From Fibrobacter sp. (lineage in GTDB: Bacteria; Fibrobacterota; Fibrobacteria; Fibrobacterales; Fibrobacteraceae), in the NCBI GenBank assembly GCA_012841225.1, contig DUVD01000218.1, positions 1 to 6,781 of the forward strand: a DNA stretch of 6,781 bases, in the 5' to 3' direction. Made by a program: the position numbers and the translations under genes. The notes beneath the pieces are model-generated. The model was not told the DNA's origin. It did no database searches and saw nothing but the letters and a program-made list of their open reading frames with translations. Shown here piece by piece: positions 1-6,269 of this stretch. How positions within the stretch are numbered: the stretch's first letter is position 1; each line of letters begins with the position of its first letter.

Positions 1-24
1 AATAAAGACGATGATAAGCGGTGA

Positions 25-2580
25 TTAAGGGAGTTCTATTTTTTTCTGTGAGAGTACTTTACCGCTATTGGAAATCAAGCGAGCAAAAAGGATTCCGCTT
101 CCCTTCCATGGTTCTAGAGAGACTGAAGAGCCTACATTTACCGATTGAGCGTGCAGTAGCTTCCCTTTCAAGTTAAAAAAGAGTAATTGAGCAGGTACTG
201 CGGTCTCAATACGCAATTCAAATTCATGAAGGCTTAAAGAACCTAAACCTTTTTTATTTAAAGAGGAAGGGGCTTTTATTGGCGTGCTTTCATTTAAATC
301 ACCATACACTAAGCCGCGACCTGCTGTGCTCATGTACACGCGGCCAAAAACATTCATGTCTCCCTGCACAAAGTTTCCATTGCCTGGACCACCATATTGA
401 TGGGCGTCATCGTTGATGCGAACCCATGTGTCGCCTAAATCAGTAGAGCGATATATGCCTAACGAGTTTGAGCTAGAGCCAGCAACGCCCCAAATAAAGA
501 GCGTCTCGTGAGAAACACCCACCGCTGCCTTACCAACGCCAACGGCGTGAGCCGAATATACCGCTGGGATTCTGGCCCAAGTAACGCCGCCATCTGTAGA
601 GCGTGCTAATCCATTTGTAGAGTATTTTCCGTTAGTGGCCCAAGATTGCGCTTGATCTAATGGTGCCCATAAATAGCCTTCTTTGCCTGGAACGGTGCGA
701 ATTAAACCATTGCTAGCCTGCCATAAATTAAGTGACTCATTTTGAACAGACCCTACTTTTAGGAAGTTTTTCCCTTTATCATTAGAACGTCTTAAATTAC
801 CTTGCTGATCCAAAGCATAAAAAACACTGGGATTAATGGGATCGGCGACGATTTTCGAATATTGAGATTGAGCATCTAAACCAGCAACGTCGTTCCAGCT
901 CACCCCTTGATTATGAGAATAATATACGGTATTAGAATTTTCGGGGCGGTGTAACCAAGAAGCGCCATCAGCAGAAAGAACCACTAATCCGTGGGCACCT
1001 ACGGGGGTTGGCATTTTAGTCCATGTTTTAGCAAGGTCTTTAGAATAGTACATTACATTACTTTCTATTCCAGATCCAGAAGAGTAATCCGTTACATGAC
1101 CCGTGCGTAAAAAAGCGCCTATATGCGGGGCATAACCTAAAGAATAGGTAGTGCCAATACGGGGATTGTGGAGCAGTGTGGAATTAGAAATGTCTTGATA
1201 GGCAGCGCCATCATAGTCGCCAATTGCCGTTACCAGAGGGCCTCCAGGCACGCTAACAATATCTAGAGGGACTGTTTCTTCGATGCCTCGTGCGTCAAAA
1301 CTCCATATCGGTTTTGTATCGTTGACGTTTAAGCTGCGAAAAACTCCATTACCCGAAGTAACCCATGCTTCATTTGTATTAAAAGGATTAAAAACCACGC
1401 AACCAGCCCAATGAATAGCGTGTCCTGCGATCCAAAGATTGTCTTTGCTAGCCACATTAGCGTTCGAAGCGCCGACTGGGTAATTTGGCGCAAAAGGCGT
1501 AGACCAATTGGCGCCCCCGTCTTTGGTCACGTAAATGCGGTCGCCCCAGCCCTCGGCTCCATTTGCGTAACGACTCTGCCCACCATAATAATTGAGCGTT
1601 GAAATAATAATATGATTAGCGTCTTTTGGGTCAACGCTCACGCCACCAAAACCATGAGAATAAGATTGACCACCGCTACCTAAATAGACGCCTTCCTCTT
1701 TAGGGGTTAAGTTAGTCCAGGTGGTAGAGGTGGGCTGGTATTTATAAAAAGCACCTGACGAAATATTATGAGGCCCAGTGGCATTAGAAAAAGTAATAAA
1801 TAAAGACCCGTGACTAAACACCGCGCGATGGGGCATTTGATTTGCAGGTCCACCGGAAACCAAAGTCCAAGAATCACCGCCGTTGGTGCTTTTATAAAAG
1901 TTACTAGTCGTTGCGGAAACGCCCATGTATATAATACTAGTGCTCCCATTAGCTGTTAAGGCACTTGTAGGGTCAAAGACTATAAAGCTTATGCCATTGC
2001 TACTCAACAAATCGGCGCCGGCACTGGCGCCAATAGTACTTACGTTTGACCACGTTTTTCCAGCGTCGGTGCTTTTAAACAAACCGTCTCGACGAGAGCC
2101 ACAAAAAAGAACATTGGGGTTTTGAGGGTCCACCACTAGCTTTTCACCTGTTTGGCGACCCATGCCATTGCCGTGAGCTTTCCAAAGTCTGGTAACGTCG
2201 ACCGTGTCAAAGGTTAATCCATAATTCATGGAACGAAAAACTACTGTTTTACCATCACTAAAATAACTAGTTCCCGCCATAATATAAAGGCGTTCTGGGT
2301 TGTTAGGGTCTATTGCCACACTTTCGGTGCCGTAAAGGCCTACATCATCTTGCGATATAAAGTCCATTAAAGGGAGCCAAACTTGCTTGGCATTGTTCCA
2401 TCGATAAATGCCACCGACATCAGTACGAGCGTAAAAAAGGCCTTCTTCTTTAGGATGCGCAATAACCGCCGAAACGAAACCACCGCCATCCATGCGTACA
2501 TTACCCCAAAAGTAGGATTCCGCTGCAAATAAAGAGACAATAGCTGTTAACACTATAAAAATTGGTTTTTTAAACACCAT
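25..2580 (-). CDS. Secreted GH74-type glycoside hydrolase (xyloglucanase-like) with C-terminal sorting-like domain
   Basis: Predicted extracellular beta-glucanase that would cut xyloglucan or a related beta-1,4-glucan. Residues 1-20 are a signal peptide (KK, then a hydrophobic run, cleavage near Ala20). The body, about 25-765, is a tandem beta-propeller of the GH74 type. RTDVGG (52-57) holds the expected catalytic Asp54, GTESVAIDP follows at 84-92, and GDYDG (454-458) holds the expected second acid, Asp455. Asp-box repeats of the S/T-x-D/N-x-G-x-x-W/F kind recur at about 117, 170, 231, 352, 513 (Gly replaced), 555, 599, 661 and 712. A linker rich in Ser and Pro (764-776) leads to a 70-residue beta-sandwich tail with FNLKGK and a final SGKVLSQKKIEL, like cell-surface sorting domains of Fibrobacterota/Bacteroidota enzymes. 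The start is set by AAGGAG five bases before ATG. The length of 851 residues fits a two-propeller enzyme plus tail. Family assignment is strong; substrate is inferred from the family. Confidence 0.88.
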   Translation of the reverse strand: MVFKKPIFIVLTAIVSLFAAESYFWGNVRMDGGGFVSAVIAHPKEEGLFYARTDVGGIYRWNNAKQVWLPLMDFISQDDVGLYGTESVAIDPNNPERLYIMAGTSYFSDGKTVVFRSMNYGLTFDTVDVTRLWKAHGNGMGRQTGEKLVVDPQNPNVLFCGSRRDGLFKSTDAGKTWSNVSTIGASAGADLLSSNGISFIVFDPTSALTANGSTSIIYMGVSATTSNFYKSTNGGDSWTLVSGGPANQMPHRAVFSHGSLFITFSNATGPHNISSGAFYKYQPTSTTWTNLTPKEEGVYLGSGGQSYSHGFGGVSVDPKDANHIIISTLNYYGGQSRYANGAEGWGDRIYVTKDGGANWSTPFAPNYPVGASNANVASKDNLWIAGHAIHWAGCVVFNPFNTNEAWVTSGNGVFRSLNVNDTKPIWSFDARGIEETVPLDIVSVPGGPLVTAIGDYDGAAYQDISNSTLLHNPRIGTTYSLGYAPHIGAFLRTGHVTDYSSGSGIESNVMYYSKDLAKTWTKMPTPVGAHGLVVLSADGASWLHRPENSNTVYYSHNQGVSWNDVAGLDAQSQYSKIVADPINPSVFYALDQQGNLRRSNDKGKNFLKVGSVQNESLNLWQASNGLIRTVPGKEGYLWAPLDQAQSWATNGKYSTNGLARSTDGGVTWARIPAVYSAHAVGVGKAAVGVSHETLFIWGVAGSSSNSLGIYRSTDLGDTWVRINDDAHQYGGPGNGNFVQGDMNVFGRVYMSTAGRGLVYGDLNESTPIKAPSSLNKKGLGSLSLHEFELRIETAVPAQLLFFNLKGKLLHAQSVNVGSSVSLEPWKGSGILFARLISNSGKVLSQKKIELP

Positions 2581-2585
2581 AAAAG

Positions 2586-2591
2586 CTCCTT
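2586..2591 (-). promoter_or_regulatory. Shine-Dalgarno of the GH74-type gene
   Basis: AAGGAG on the minus strand, five bases before the ATG at 2580. It fixes the start just ahead of a clear signal peptide. Confidence 0.8.
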
Positions 2592-2608
2592 GAAAAGACT
2601 ATTCATAA

Positions 2609-2614
2609 ATTATA
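2609..2614 (-). promoter_or_regulatory. Candidate -10 box of the GH74-type gene
   Basis: A perfect TATAAT on the minus strand would place a transcript start near 2602, giving a leader of about 20 bases that still contains the AAGGAG. No TTGACA-like -35 lies 16-18 bases upstream; that position is filled by a C-rich CACCACCACC stretch (2627-2636). If the box is real, the promoter may depend on an activator. AT-rich intergenic DNA gives TATAAT by chance fairly often, so this is tentative. Confidence 0.35.
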
Positions 2615-2641
2615 TAAAGCCTTAAAGGTGGTGGTGTTTTA

Positions 2642-2685
2642 ATAAAATATGTACGATTTTATGTTGCTTTCATCTCAACAAAGCA
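2642..2685. repeat. Two adjacent inverted repeats between lipoprotein and GH74 genes
   Basis: The first pair is ATAAAAT (2642-2648) and ATTTTAT (2656-2662) with a 7-base loop. The second is TGCTTT (2665-2670) and AAAGCA (2680-2685) with a 9-base loop, just after the lipoprotein stop. Both are exact. Neither is followed by a long T-run on either strand, so they are not standard intrinsic terminators. They could be operator half-sites for the hydrolase promoter or mRNA 3'-end stabilising hairpins of the lipoprotein transcript. Which applies cannot be told from sequence. Confidence 0.4.
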
Positions 2686-2691
2686 TGTTGT

Positions 2692-3273
2692 CTAGAGAAT
2701 AGAAGGAGAAATCCACTCTTCTTGCGTGTTAAAAGGAATAAAATCGCCACATTGCCAAGAAGAGCTCTCATATTCTTCATAATTAATAGCTAAAGAATCT
2801 CCTAATTTATTAGAGCAATCCTTTACTAAAAAGCCCCAATACGTCTTGACTTGTGCTGAAGAACATACCTTGTCATTTTTTTCTTTTTTTTCTTTAGGAC
2901 TAAAGCGATTAATCAAAGCCCCTTGTTTTTCTATGGTACTAGGCACATAAAAAACCGTCGCATTTTCGTGTACCTGCCTTAATAAGAAGAAGGAGCAGTC
3001 TCTTTGCTTTAACAGTAAAGAGGCTGTCTTAGGGAAATAATGCACTATGTCGTTAAATGGTAGAGGCATCCATATTAAAGAATCTTCATTAAATTGGTTT
3101 ATTTTAGCATAAGCGAGGACATTAGGGTCAAAGCGTGGCGATTGCTCTTCGAAAAACGGGCTTAACATAATCGAAAAAGACTTTGGATTGTTATTAGCTA
3201 AATCGGCGTCTAAAGAATTCCCTGAATTACATCCCCATAGGATTAGAAGAATTAAACTGGTATATTTTTTCAT
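2692..3273 (-). CDS. Putative lipoprotein of unknown function
   Basis: I do not recognise a family. The N-terminus is a short lipoprotein signal: KK at 2-3, hydrophobic 5-13, and a lipobox LWGC with Cys15 as the lipidation site (Trp at -2 is unusual). Residues after Cys15 are Asn-Ser, then a polar, low-complexity linker to about 35. The mature part of about 178 residues carries four further cysteines (93, 137, 153, 175), enough for two disulfides, which fits an exported protein. A charged KEKKEKNDK stretch at 127-135 is encoded by near-homopolymeric A tracts. The start is supported by GGAGG four bases before ATG. It lies 58 bp after the metallopeptidase gene and 111 bp before the hydrolase gene, on the same strand, so shared transcription is possible but unproven. 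Likely site: inner leaflet or periplasmic face of the envelope. Confidence 0.75.
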   Translation of the reverse strand: MKKYTSLILLILWGCNSGNSLDADLANNNPKSFSIMLSPFFEEQSPRFDPNVLAYAKINQFNEDSLIWMPLPFNDIVHYFPKTASLLLKQRDCSFFLLRQVHENATVFYVPSTIEKQGALINRFSPKEKKEKNDKVCSSAQVKTYWGFLVKDCSNKLGDSLAINYEEYESSSWQCGDFIPFNTQEEWISPSIL

Positions 3274-3277
3274 TTTC

Positions 3278-3282
3278 CCTCC
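3278..3282 (-). promoter_or_regulatory. Shine-Dalgarno of the lipoprotein gene
   Basis: GGAGG on the minus strand, four bases before the ATG at 3273. It supports the start that gives a complete lipoprotein signal peptide. Confidence 0.75.
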
Positions 3283-3295
3283 AACTTTTAGGGAT

Positions 3296-3327
3296 AAAAT
3301 AGTAAAAAAAAATAGTTAACACCAAGG
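3296..3327 (-). promoter_or_regulatory. Possible weak promoter of the lipoprotein gene
   Basis: In the 58-bp gap, the minus strand carries TTGGTG, then 18 bases including a run of nine T, then TATTTT (3301-3296). The match to TTGACA/TATAAT is only partial (3 of 6 and 4 of 6). Such a promoter would leave room for the GGAGG leader. Readthrough from the upstream operon is the alternative. Confidence 0.2.
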
Positions 3328-3331
3328 TTTT

Positions 3332-3892
3332 TTAAGAACGGCTAGAAATCGCTTTTTTTAAGCGCAAATTTGCAGGGGGATGCTCTCTATAAAGCAATGC
3401 AAAAAATAAACTATAGGGTTTTTCTTTGTCCACAAGTTCGCGAAGTTGCTTTTTCGCTTGGGTGATGCTCGTTTTTTTTGTGGCGTAGGCATCGGCCTCA
3501 AACTCTTGCTGCCAAATATAATAATGGTAAGGCATTTGCAATACAAATAAAGCCAAATGAAATAAAATAACAATTTCAATTAAAGAAGCATGCCAGCGGT
3601 CTAGAGCGTATATTAGGCCTAAAATAGAAACAGAAAAAAAAACAAATTTTAGCAAAAGACGATTTGTTTGATGGTGGCGCTTGTGATGCGCTTCTTCGTG
3701 AAAAGCAACAAAAGGATTATTTTTTTCATATTCAAAACGCCGCTCTGGAAGGGGCACAAAATCATTCAAAAAGGGAATGACTCGAGCGATGGCAAATTTG
3801 TCTGAGCGAGAGAAAAGTCGCGCTTCGCGAATTTCCAAAATCACTCTAAATAAAACCTCGAGGCCTAATGCAATAAACAGCCAAAACATCAT
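3332..3892 (-). CDS. Compact M48-type membrane zinc metallopeptidase
   Basis: Predicted integral-membrane zinc endopeptidase of the M48 (HtpX/Ste24-like) kind. Counting from the ATG at 3892, it has a zinc-binding HEEAH motif at 65-69. A second motif, EFEAD, lies at 130-134, where Glu130 is the likely third zinc ligand. A C-terminal HPPANLRL at 171-178 matches the HPP...R element common in M48 enzymes. Hydrophobic segments at about 2-17, 82-97 and 104-120 suggest three membrane helices, the last two between the motifs as in HtpX. At 186 residues it is much shorter than typical HtpX (about 290). A TTG at 3898 overlaps the preceding stop as TTGA, but GGAG at 3904-3901 sits eight bases before ATG 3892 and only two before the TTG, so ATG is preferred. 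It is translationally coupled to the DUF4954-like gene. Substrate is unknown; membrane-protein quality control is a family-based guess. Confidence 0.8.
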   Translation of the reverse strand: MMFWLFIALGLEVLFRVILEIREARLFSRSDKFAIARVIPFLNDFVPLPERRFEYEKNNPFVAFHEEAHHKRHHQTNRLLLKFVFFSVSILGLIYALDRWHASLIEIVILFHLALFVLQMPYHYYIWQQEFEADAYATKKTSITQAKKQLRELVDKEKPYSLFFALLYREHPPANLRLKKAISSRS

Positions 3893-3894
3893 CG

Positions 3895-5778
3895 TCAAGA
3901 CTCCAAACGTAATTCCTTAGAAAGCGCCGTTAGTTTTTTATTAAACTCATCGAGCCTTTGTTTTTCCCAATCTAAAAAGGCCTTATCTGGCAAATGCACT
4001 TCATCGTAATCATCAAAAATTTCTCGACCACGGATGGCATCACGTTCTAAGGCATTAAAAACTTGATCAAACCATTCTTTTTCTAAAATGCGATATTTTC
4101 TAAACAAGTCACCAACAGTTTCCGGTAAAGCCCAATCTCTTGAAACTTCTCTAAAAACTTCGCCCATAGAAACTTTTCTAATTTCTTTTATAGGCTGAGT
4201 TAACAAAGTGGAATCGGCCTCAATGCCTGTGACTAAAGTATCAAAAAGAAATCGTTCCAAGTAACCGTGGTAGGCTTTGAGTGCTATTTGACGAACCATT
4301 TCTCGGAGGTAATTGCTCCCTAAGCCAGCAATGTCAGCTTCGGTGTACACATCTTTAATATTTTTTACCTGCAGTTTTTGATAGGCATCAAAGACCAATT
4401 TGGCAATTTCCACCTGCCACAAAGAACCGAAAGAAGGAGGAACAAACCCCTTACCACGAGCAGCATACTTGTACATGTTGCGGTCTAGCGCATAGGCATT
4501 TTTAGCATAATTCCAACCAGGTACAATTTCATTTAAATGCGCCTTTGAAGAGAGCAAAGTCAAAGAGCCCTTTTTAATTAAACTAAAAGGAAAACGAACG
4601 CGCTGAGGTTCGCTAGAAACACCTGCGGCAATAATTGAAAATGGAGCTTCGCTAAAATTGGCGGGAAACTTAACGTTCACACCAAGCCCAAAGAAAAGTC
4701 CTTGAGAGGCGTGTAGTTCTTGATCGGGCATACGCCCCGTATGATTGCTGCCTACATTCGCTCCATAGCCCAAATTACCACCACCCATAGGCCATAAAGT
4801 GGAAATCAAAAGCGAGTGATGATGAATTTGTGTTAGCGGTCCTACATAAGAACTAGTGATTTCCGCTTCTTCTATGTGGCAACATGGAGCGATTATAGAG
4901 GAGTTAATAATGGCCTTATTACCCACTTTGACTCGCTTCATTAAAACAGAATCTTTGATCAATGCGCCCGAGTGCACTTTAACGCCTTCTTGTACGTTTG
5001 TGTTCTCGATAATCACAGAATCATAAATTTTGCTTGGTTCTTCTAAACTGCTGAGAACAACGGTATTTCTTATTTTAGCAGCACCTTCGATGCGCGCATG
5101 AGGACCAATCCAACTATTACGCACAATATTGGTATTAGAAATAACCGCTCCTTTATCAACAATGCCATAAGGAAGCGACACTTCTTGACGCCAATTTTCA
5201 GTCAATTCTTTAAATTCACGGAAAACATCTTCATTCATTTTTTGCAGTAACTGTGCATCGATCAGGTCTTCGGTAATATCGGGAAAAACGCATAAAGGCC
5301 GACCGCCCATTTCGTTACCAATAACAATATCTGCGCCGATTTGATAACTGATTTTTCCACTAGATACAAGAGAGCCTACATTCTGAATTACCGCGCCACA
5401 ACGCACCAAGACATTAGAAAGCATCGCGACTCGATGAACAAGTGCGTTTTCAATAGTGCAATTATGAACTAAGCTGTAATAAATCCCCGTAGGAAACGAG
5501 ACGTCACCAGGAAGTAAAAGAGTGCCGTAAAAAGCAGGAAGGCGAACTTCACCTGTAAACATAGATTGGTAAATGGGTTCTGGAGAAAAGGCTGTTTCGA
5601 CCGTCACTAAAGACCAGTCGTCACAGCGATTACCTTTTTCTTCTAATGTTTGTATTTCACTAGGAGTCAAAGGACGATAACGTACAGGAGTTTTGGTAGA
5701 CCGCAAAGCCTCTACGGATGTTGTTATAAAACAGCCCTTTAGGGCTTTTTTTAATTTAAGCAAACGTTGCATACCCAT
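3895..5778 (-). CDS. DUF4954-like left-handed beta-helix protein
   Basis: A 627-residue protein that I place in the DUF4954 family, whose biochemical role is unknown to me. An N-terminal segment with RPLTPSEIQTLEE (35-47) leads into two blocks of imperfect hexapeptide repeats typical of left-handed beta-helix (LbH) folds, about 85-160 and 205-325, seen as I/V-x-N-x-x-I/V and G-x-x-x-I/V steps. Distinctive motifs are NEMGGRP (155-161), IHHHSLLIS (318-326), YGANVGSNHTG (338-348) and FFGLGVNVKFPANFSEAP (362-379). The C-terminal 200 residues are mostly helical and charged. LbH folds are common in sugar-nucleotide acyl- and nucleotidyltransferases, so an acyl-transfer or sugar-nucleotide role is possible but unshown. 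No signal peptide, so probably cytoplasmic. Two ATGs (5778, 5772) are possible starts, neither with a good Shine-Dalgarno. It is first in an operon with the metallopeptidase, and a terminator-like hairpin lies within codons 9-16. Confidence 0.75.
   Translation of the reverse strand: MGMQRLLKLKKALKGCFITTSVEALRSTKTPVRYRPLTPSEIQTLEEKGNRCDDWSLVTVETAFSPEPIYQSMFTGEVRLPAFYGTLLLPGDVSFPTGIYYSLVHNCTIENALVHRVAMLSNVLVRCGAVIQNVGSLVSSGKISYQIGADIVIGNEMGGRPLCVFPDITEDLIDAQLLQKMNEDVFREFKELTENWRQEVSLPYGIVDKGAVISNTNIVRNSWIGPHARIEGAAKIRNTVVLSSLEEPSKIYDSVIIENTNVQEGVKVHSGALIKDSVLMKRVKVGNKAIINSSIIAPCCHIEEAEITSSYVGPLTQIHHHSLLISTLWPMGGGNLGYGANVGSNHTGRMPDQELHASQGLFFGLGVNVKFPANFSEAPFSIIAAGVSSEPQRVRFPFSLIKKGSLTLLSSKAHLNEIVPGWNYAKNAYALDRNMYKYAARGKGFVPPSFGSLWQVEIAKLVFDAYQKLQVKNIKDVYTEADIAGLGSNYLREMVRQIALKAYHGYLERFLFDTLVTGIEADSTLLTQPIKEIRKVSMGEVFREVSRDWALPETVGDLFRKYRILEKEWFDQVFNALERDAIRGREIFDDYDEVHLPDKAFLDWEKQRLDEFNKKLTALSKELRLES
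3901..3904 (-). promoter_or_regulatory. Shine-Dalgarno that decides the metallopeptidase start
   Basis: GGAG on the minus strand lies inside the last codons of the DUF4954-like gene. It is eight bases from ATG 3892 and two bases from TTG 3898, which favours the ATG and indicates coupled translation of the two genes. Confidence 0.6.
5733..5752 (+). terminator. Terminator-like hairpin inside the 5' end of the DUF4954-like gene
   Basis: On the plus strand, AGCCC (5733-5737), loop TTTA and GGGCT (5742-5746) form a GC-rich 5-bp stem. A T-tract runs 5746-5752, and an A-rich flank lies upstream. This is the form of an intrinsic terminator and would stop plus-strand transcription coming from inside the DUF4954-like gene about 50 bp before the plus-strand gene at 5802. 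Read on the minus strand, the same stem is followed by TGTTTTAT, a poorer but possible terminator or attenuator early in the coding region. The stem is short, and the encoded KKALKG residues could account for it by chance. Confidence 0.45.
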
Positions 5779-5783
5779 AAAAT
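5755..5783 (+). promoter_or_regulatory. Candidate promoter of the plus-strand glycan unit
   Basis: TTTAAG (5755-5760) and TAAAAT (5778-5783) are separated by 17 bases. The -10 matches the consensus at five of six positions and the -35 at three. Transcription would start near 5790, leaving a leader of about 12 bases. It overlaps the start codon of the divergent gene, as it must, because the gap between the two starts is only 23 bp. It lies directly after the terminator-like hairpin. Confidence 0.3.
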
Positions 5784-5801
5784 AGACTAAATTTAAAGAC
5801 T

Positions 5802-6269
5802 ATGATAAAGAATTTTATCTTGAATGGGATTAAAAACCATAAATATGACTTAATCATTTATCCTGCGGAGTTTTTTGAGCTCCGTACTCAGGAAGAAATT
5901 GTCCGATCAGACGAGTATGACAGTTCTTTTGTTTATGTCGAAATGGACTTCAAAAAAATCAAAAATACTTTTAAAAATGAACCCGATGAAACCGCCTTTT
6001 GGGAAGCCGCGCTTCGTAGCATGGCAATTAAAAAAAGAGGCTCCGATGTTTTGGGCTTTTCACAAGACGATGCTGGCATTGGCCTTCTTCTTTTAGATTC
6101 TAAGATGGATGGTTGGATTCGTCTCCAAGGCCGCATTAGCGAATTTTGTCGACTCACGATTGGTGACATTTCAAGCACGCTTGCCAAGGGGACAAAGGCA
6201 TTTGTCTACCCAGCCTGCTTAAAAGACATGCAATCTAAAGCATCTTGCGCTGGTATATGCGGGTCTTAG
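5802..6269 (+). CDS. Small protein with degenerate GGDEF-like domain, leading a glycan gene unit
   Basis: A 155-residue cytoplasmic protein without signal peptide or membrane segment. Residues 35-120 follow the layout of a GGDEF domain. SDEYDSSFVYVEMDF (36-50) resembles the first strand with its metal-binding Asp region. AALRSMAIKKRGSDVLGF (69-86) resembles the helix and strand before the active loop. SQDDAGIGLLLLDS (87-100) occupies the place of GG(D/E)EF-x-x-LL-P-x-T. The GG(D/E)EF signature itself is lost (Ser-Gln-Asp-Asp-Ala), so diguanylate cyclase activity is not expected. Similar catalytically dead GGDEF-like proteins occur at the head of exopolysaccharide clusters, which suggests regulation or scaffolding. 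Three cysteines lie near the C-terminus (139, 149, 153). An in-frame stop at 5778-5780 limits upstream extension, so ATG 5802 is chosen despite a weak ribosome site. It overlaps the glycosyltransferase by 13 bp. The fold assignment is by eye only. Confidence 0.6.
   Translation: MIKNFILNGIKNHKYDLIIYPAEFFELRTQEEIVRSDEYDSSFVYVEMDFKKIKNTFKNEPDETAFWEAALRSMAIKKRGSDVLGFSQDDAGIGLLLLDSKMDGWIRLQGRISEFCRLTIGDISSTLAKGTKAFVYPACLKDMQSKASCAGICGS

Noticed and set aside
1..24. Terminator after the hydrolase stop codon
   Set aside because: Only 24 bases remain before the window edge and no hairpin with a T-tract is visible in them.
1411..1602. Plus-strand open frame opposite the hydrolase gene
   Set aside because: It is antisense to a well-supported GH74-type gene, has no ribosome site and no recognisable protein features.
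1860..2075. Near-repeated DNA stretches (such as GGTGCTTTTA) within the hydrolase gene
   Set aside because: They encode successive Asp-box turns of the propeller and reflect protein repeats, not a mobile or regulatory DNA repeat.
3300..3335. T9 run after the metallopeptidase stop as an intrinsic terminator
   Set aside because: The run on the minus strand is preceded only by short palindromes (CCTTGG, GTTAAC) and no stable GC stem, so a terminator is not supported.
3358..3579. Alternative minus-strand open frame within the metallopeptidase gene
   Set aside because: It is a shifted-frame shadow of a gene with clear zinc-site motifs.
5875..6096. Second plus-strand open frame inside the GGDEF-like gene
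   Set aside because: It is wholly contained in the larger frame, starts without a ribosome site, and shows no domain pattern.
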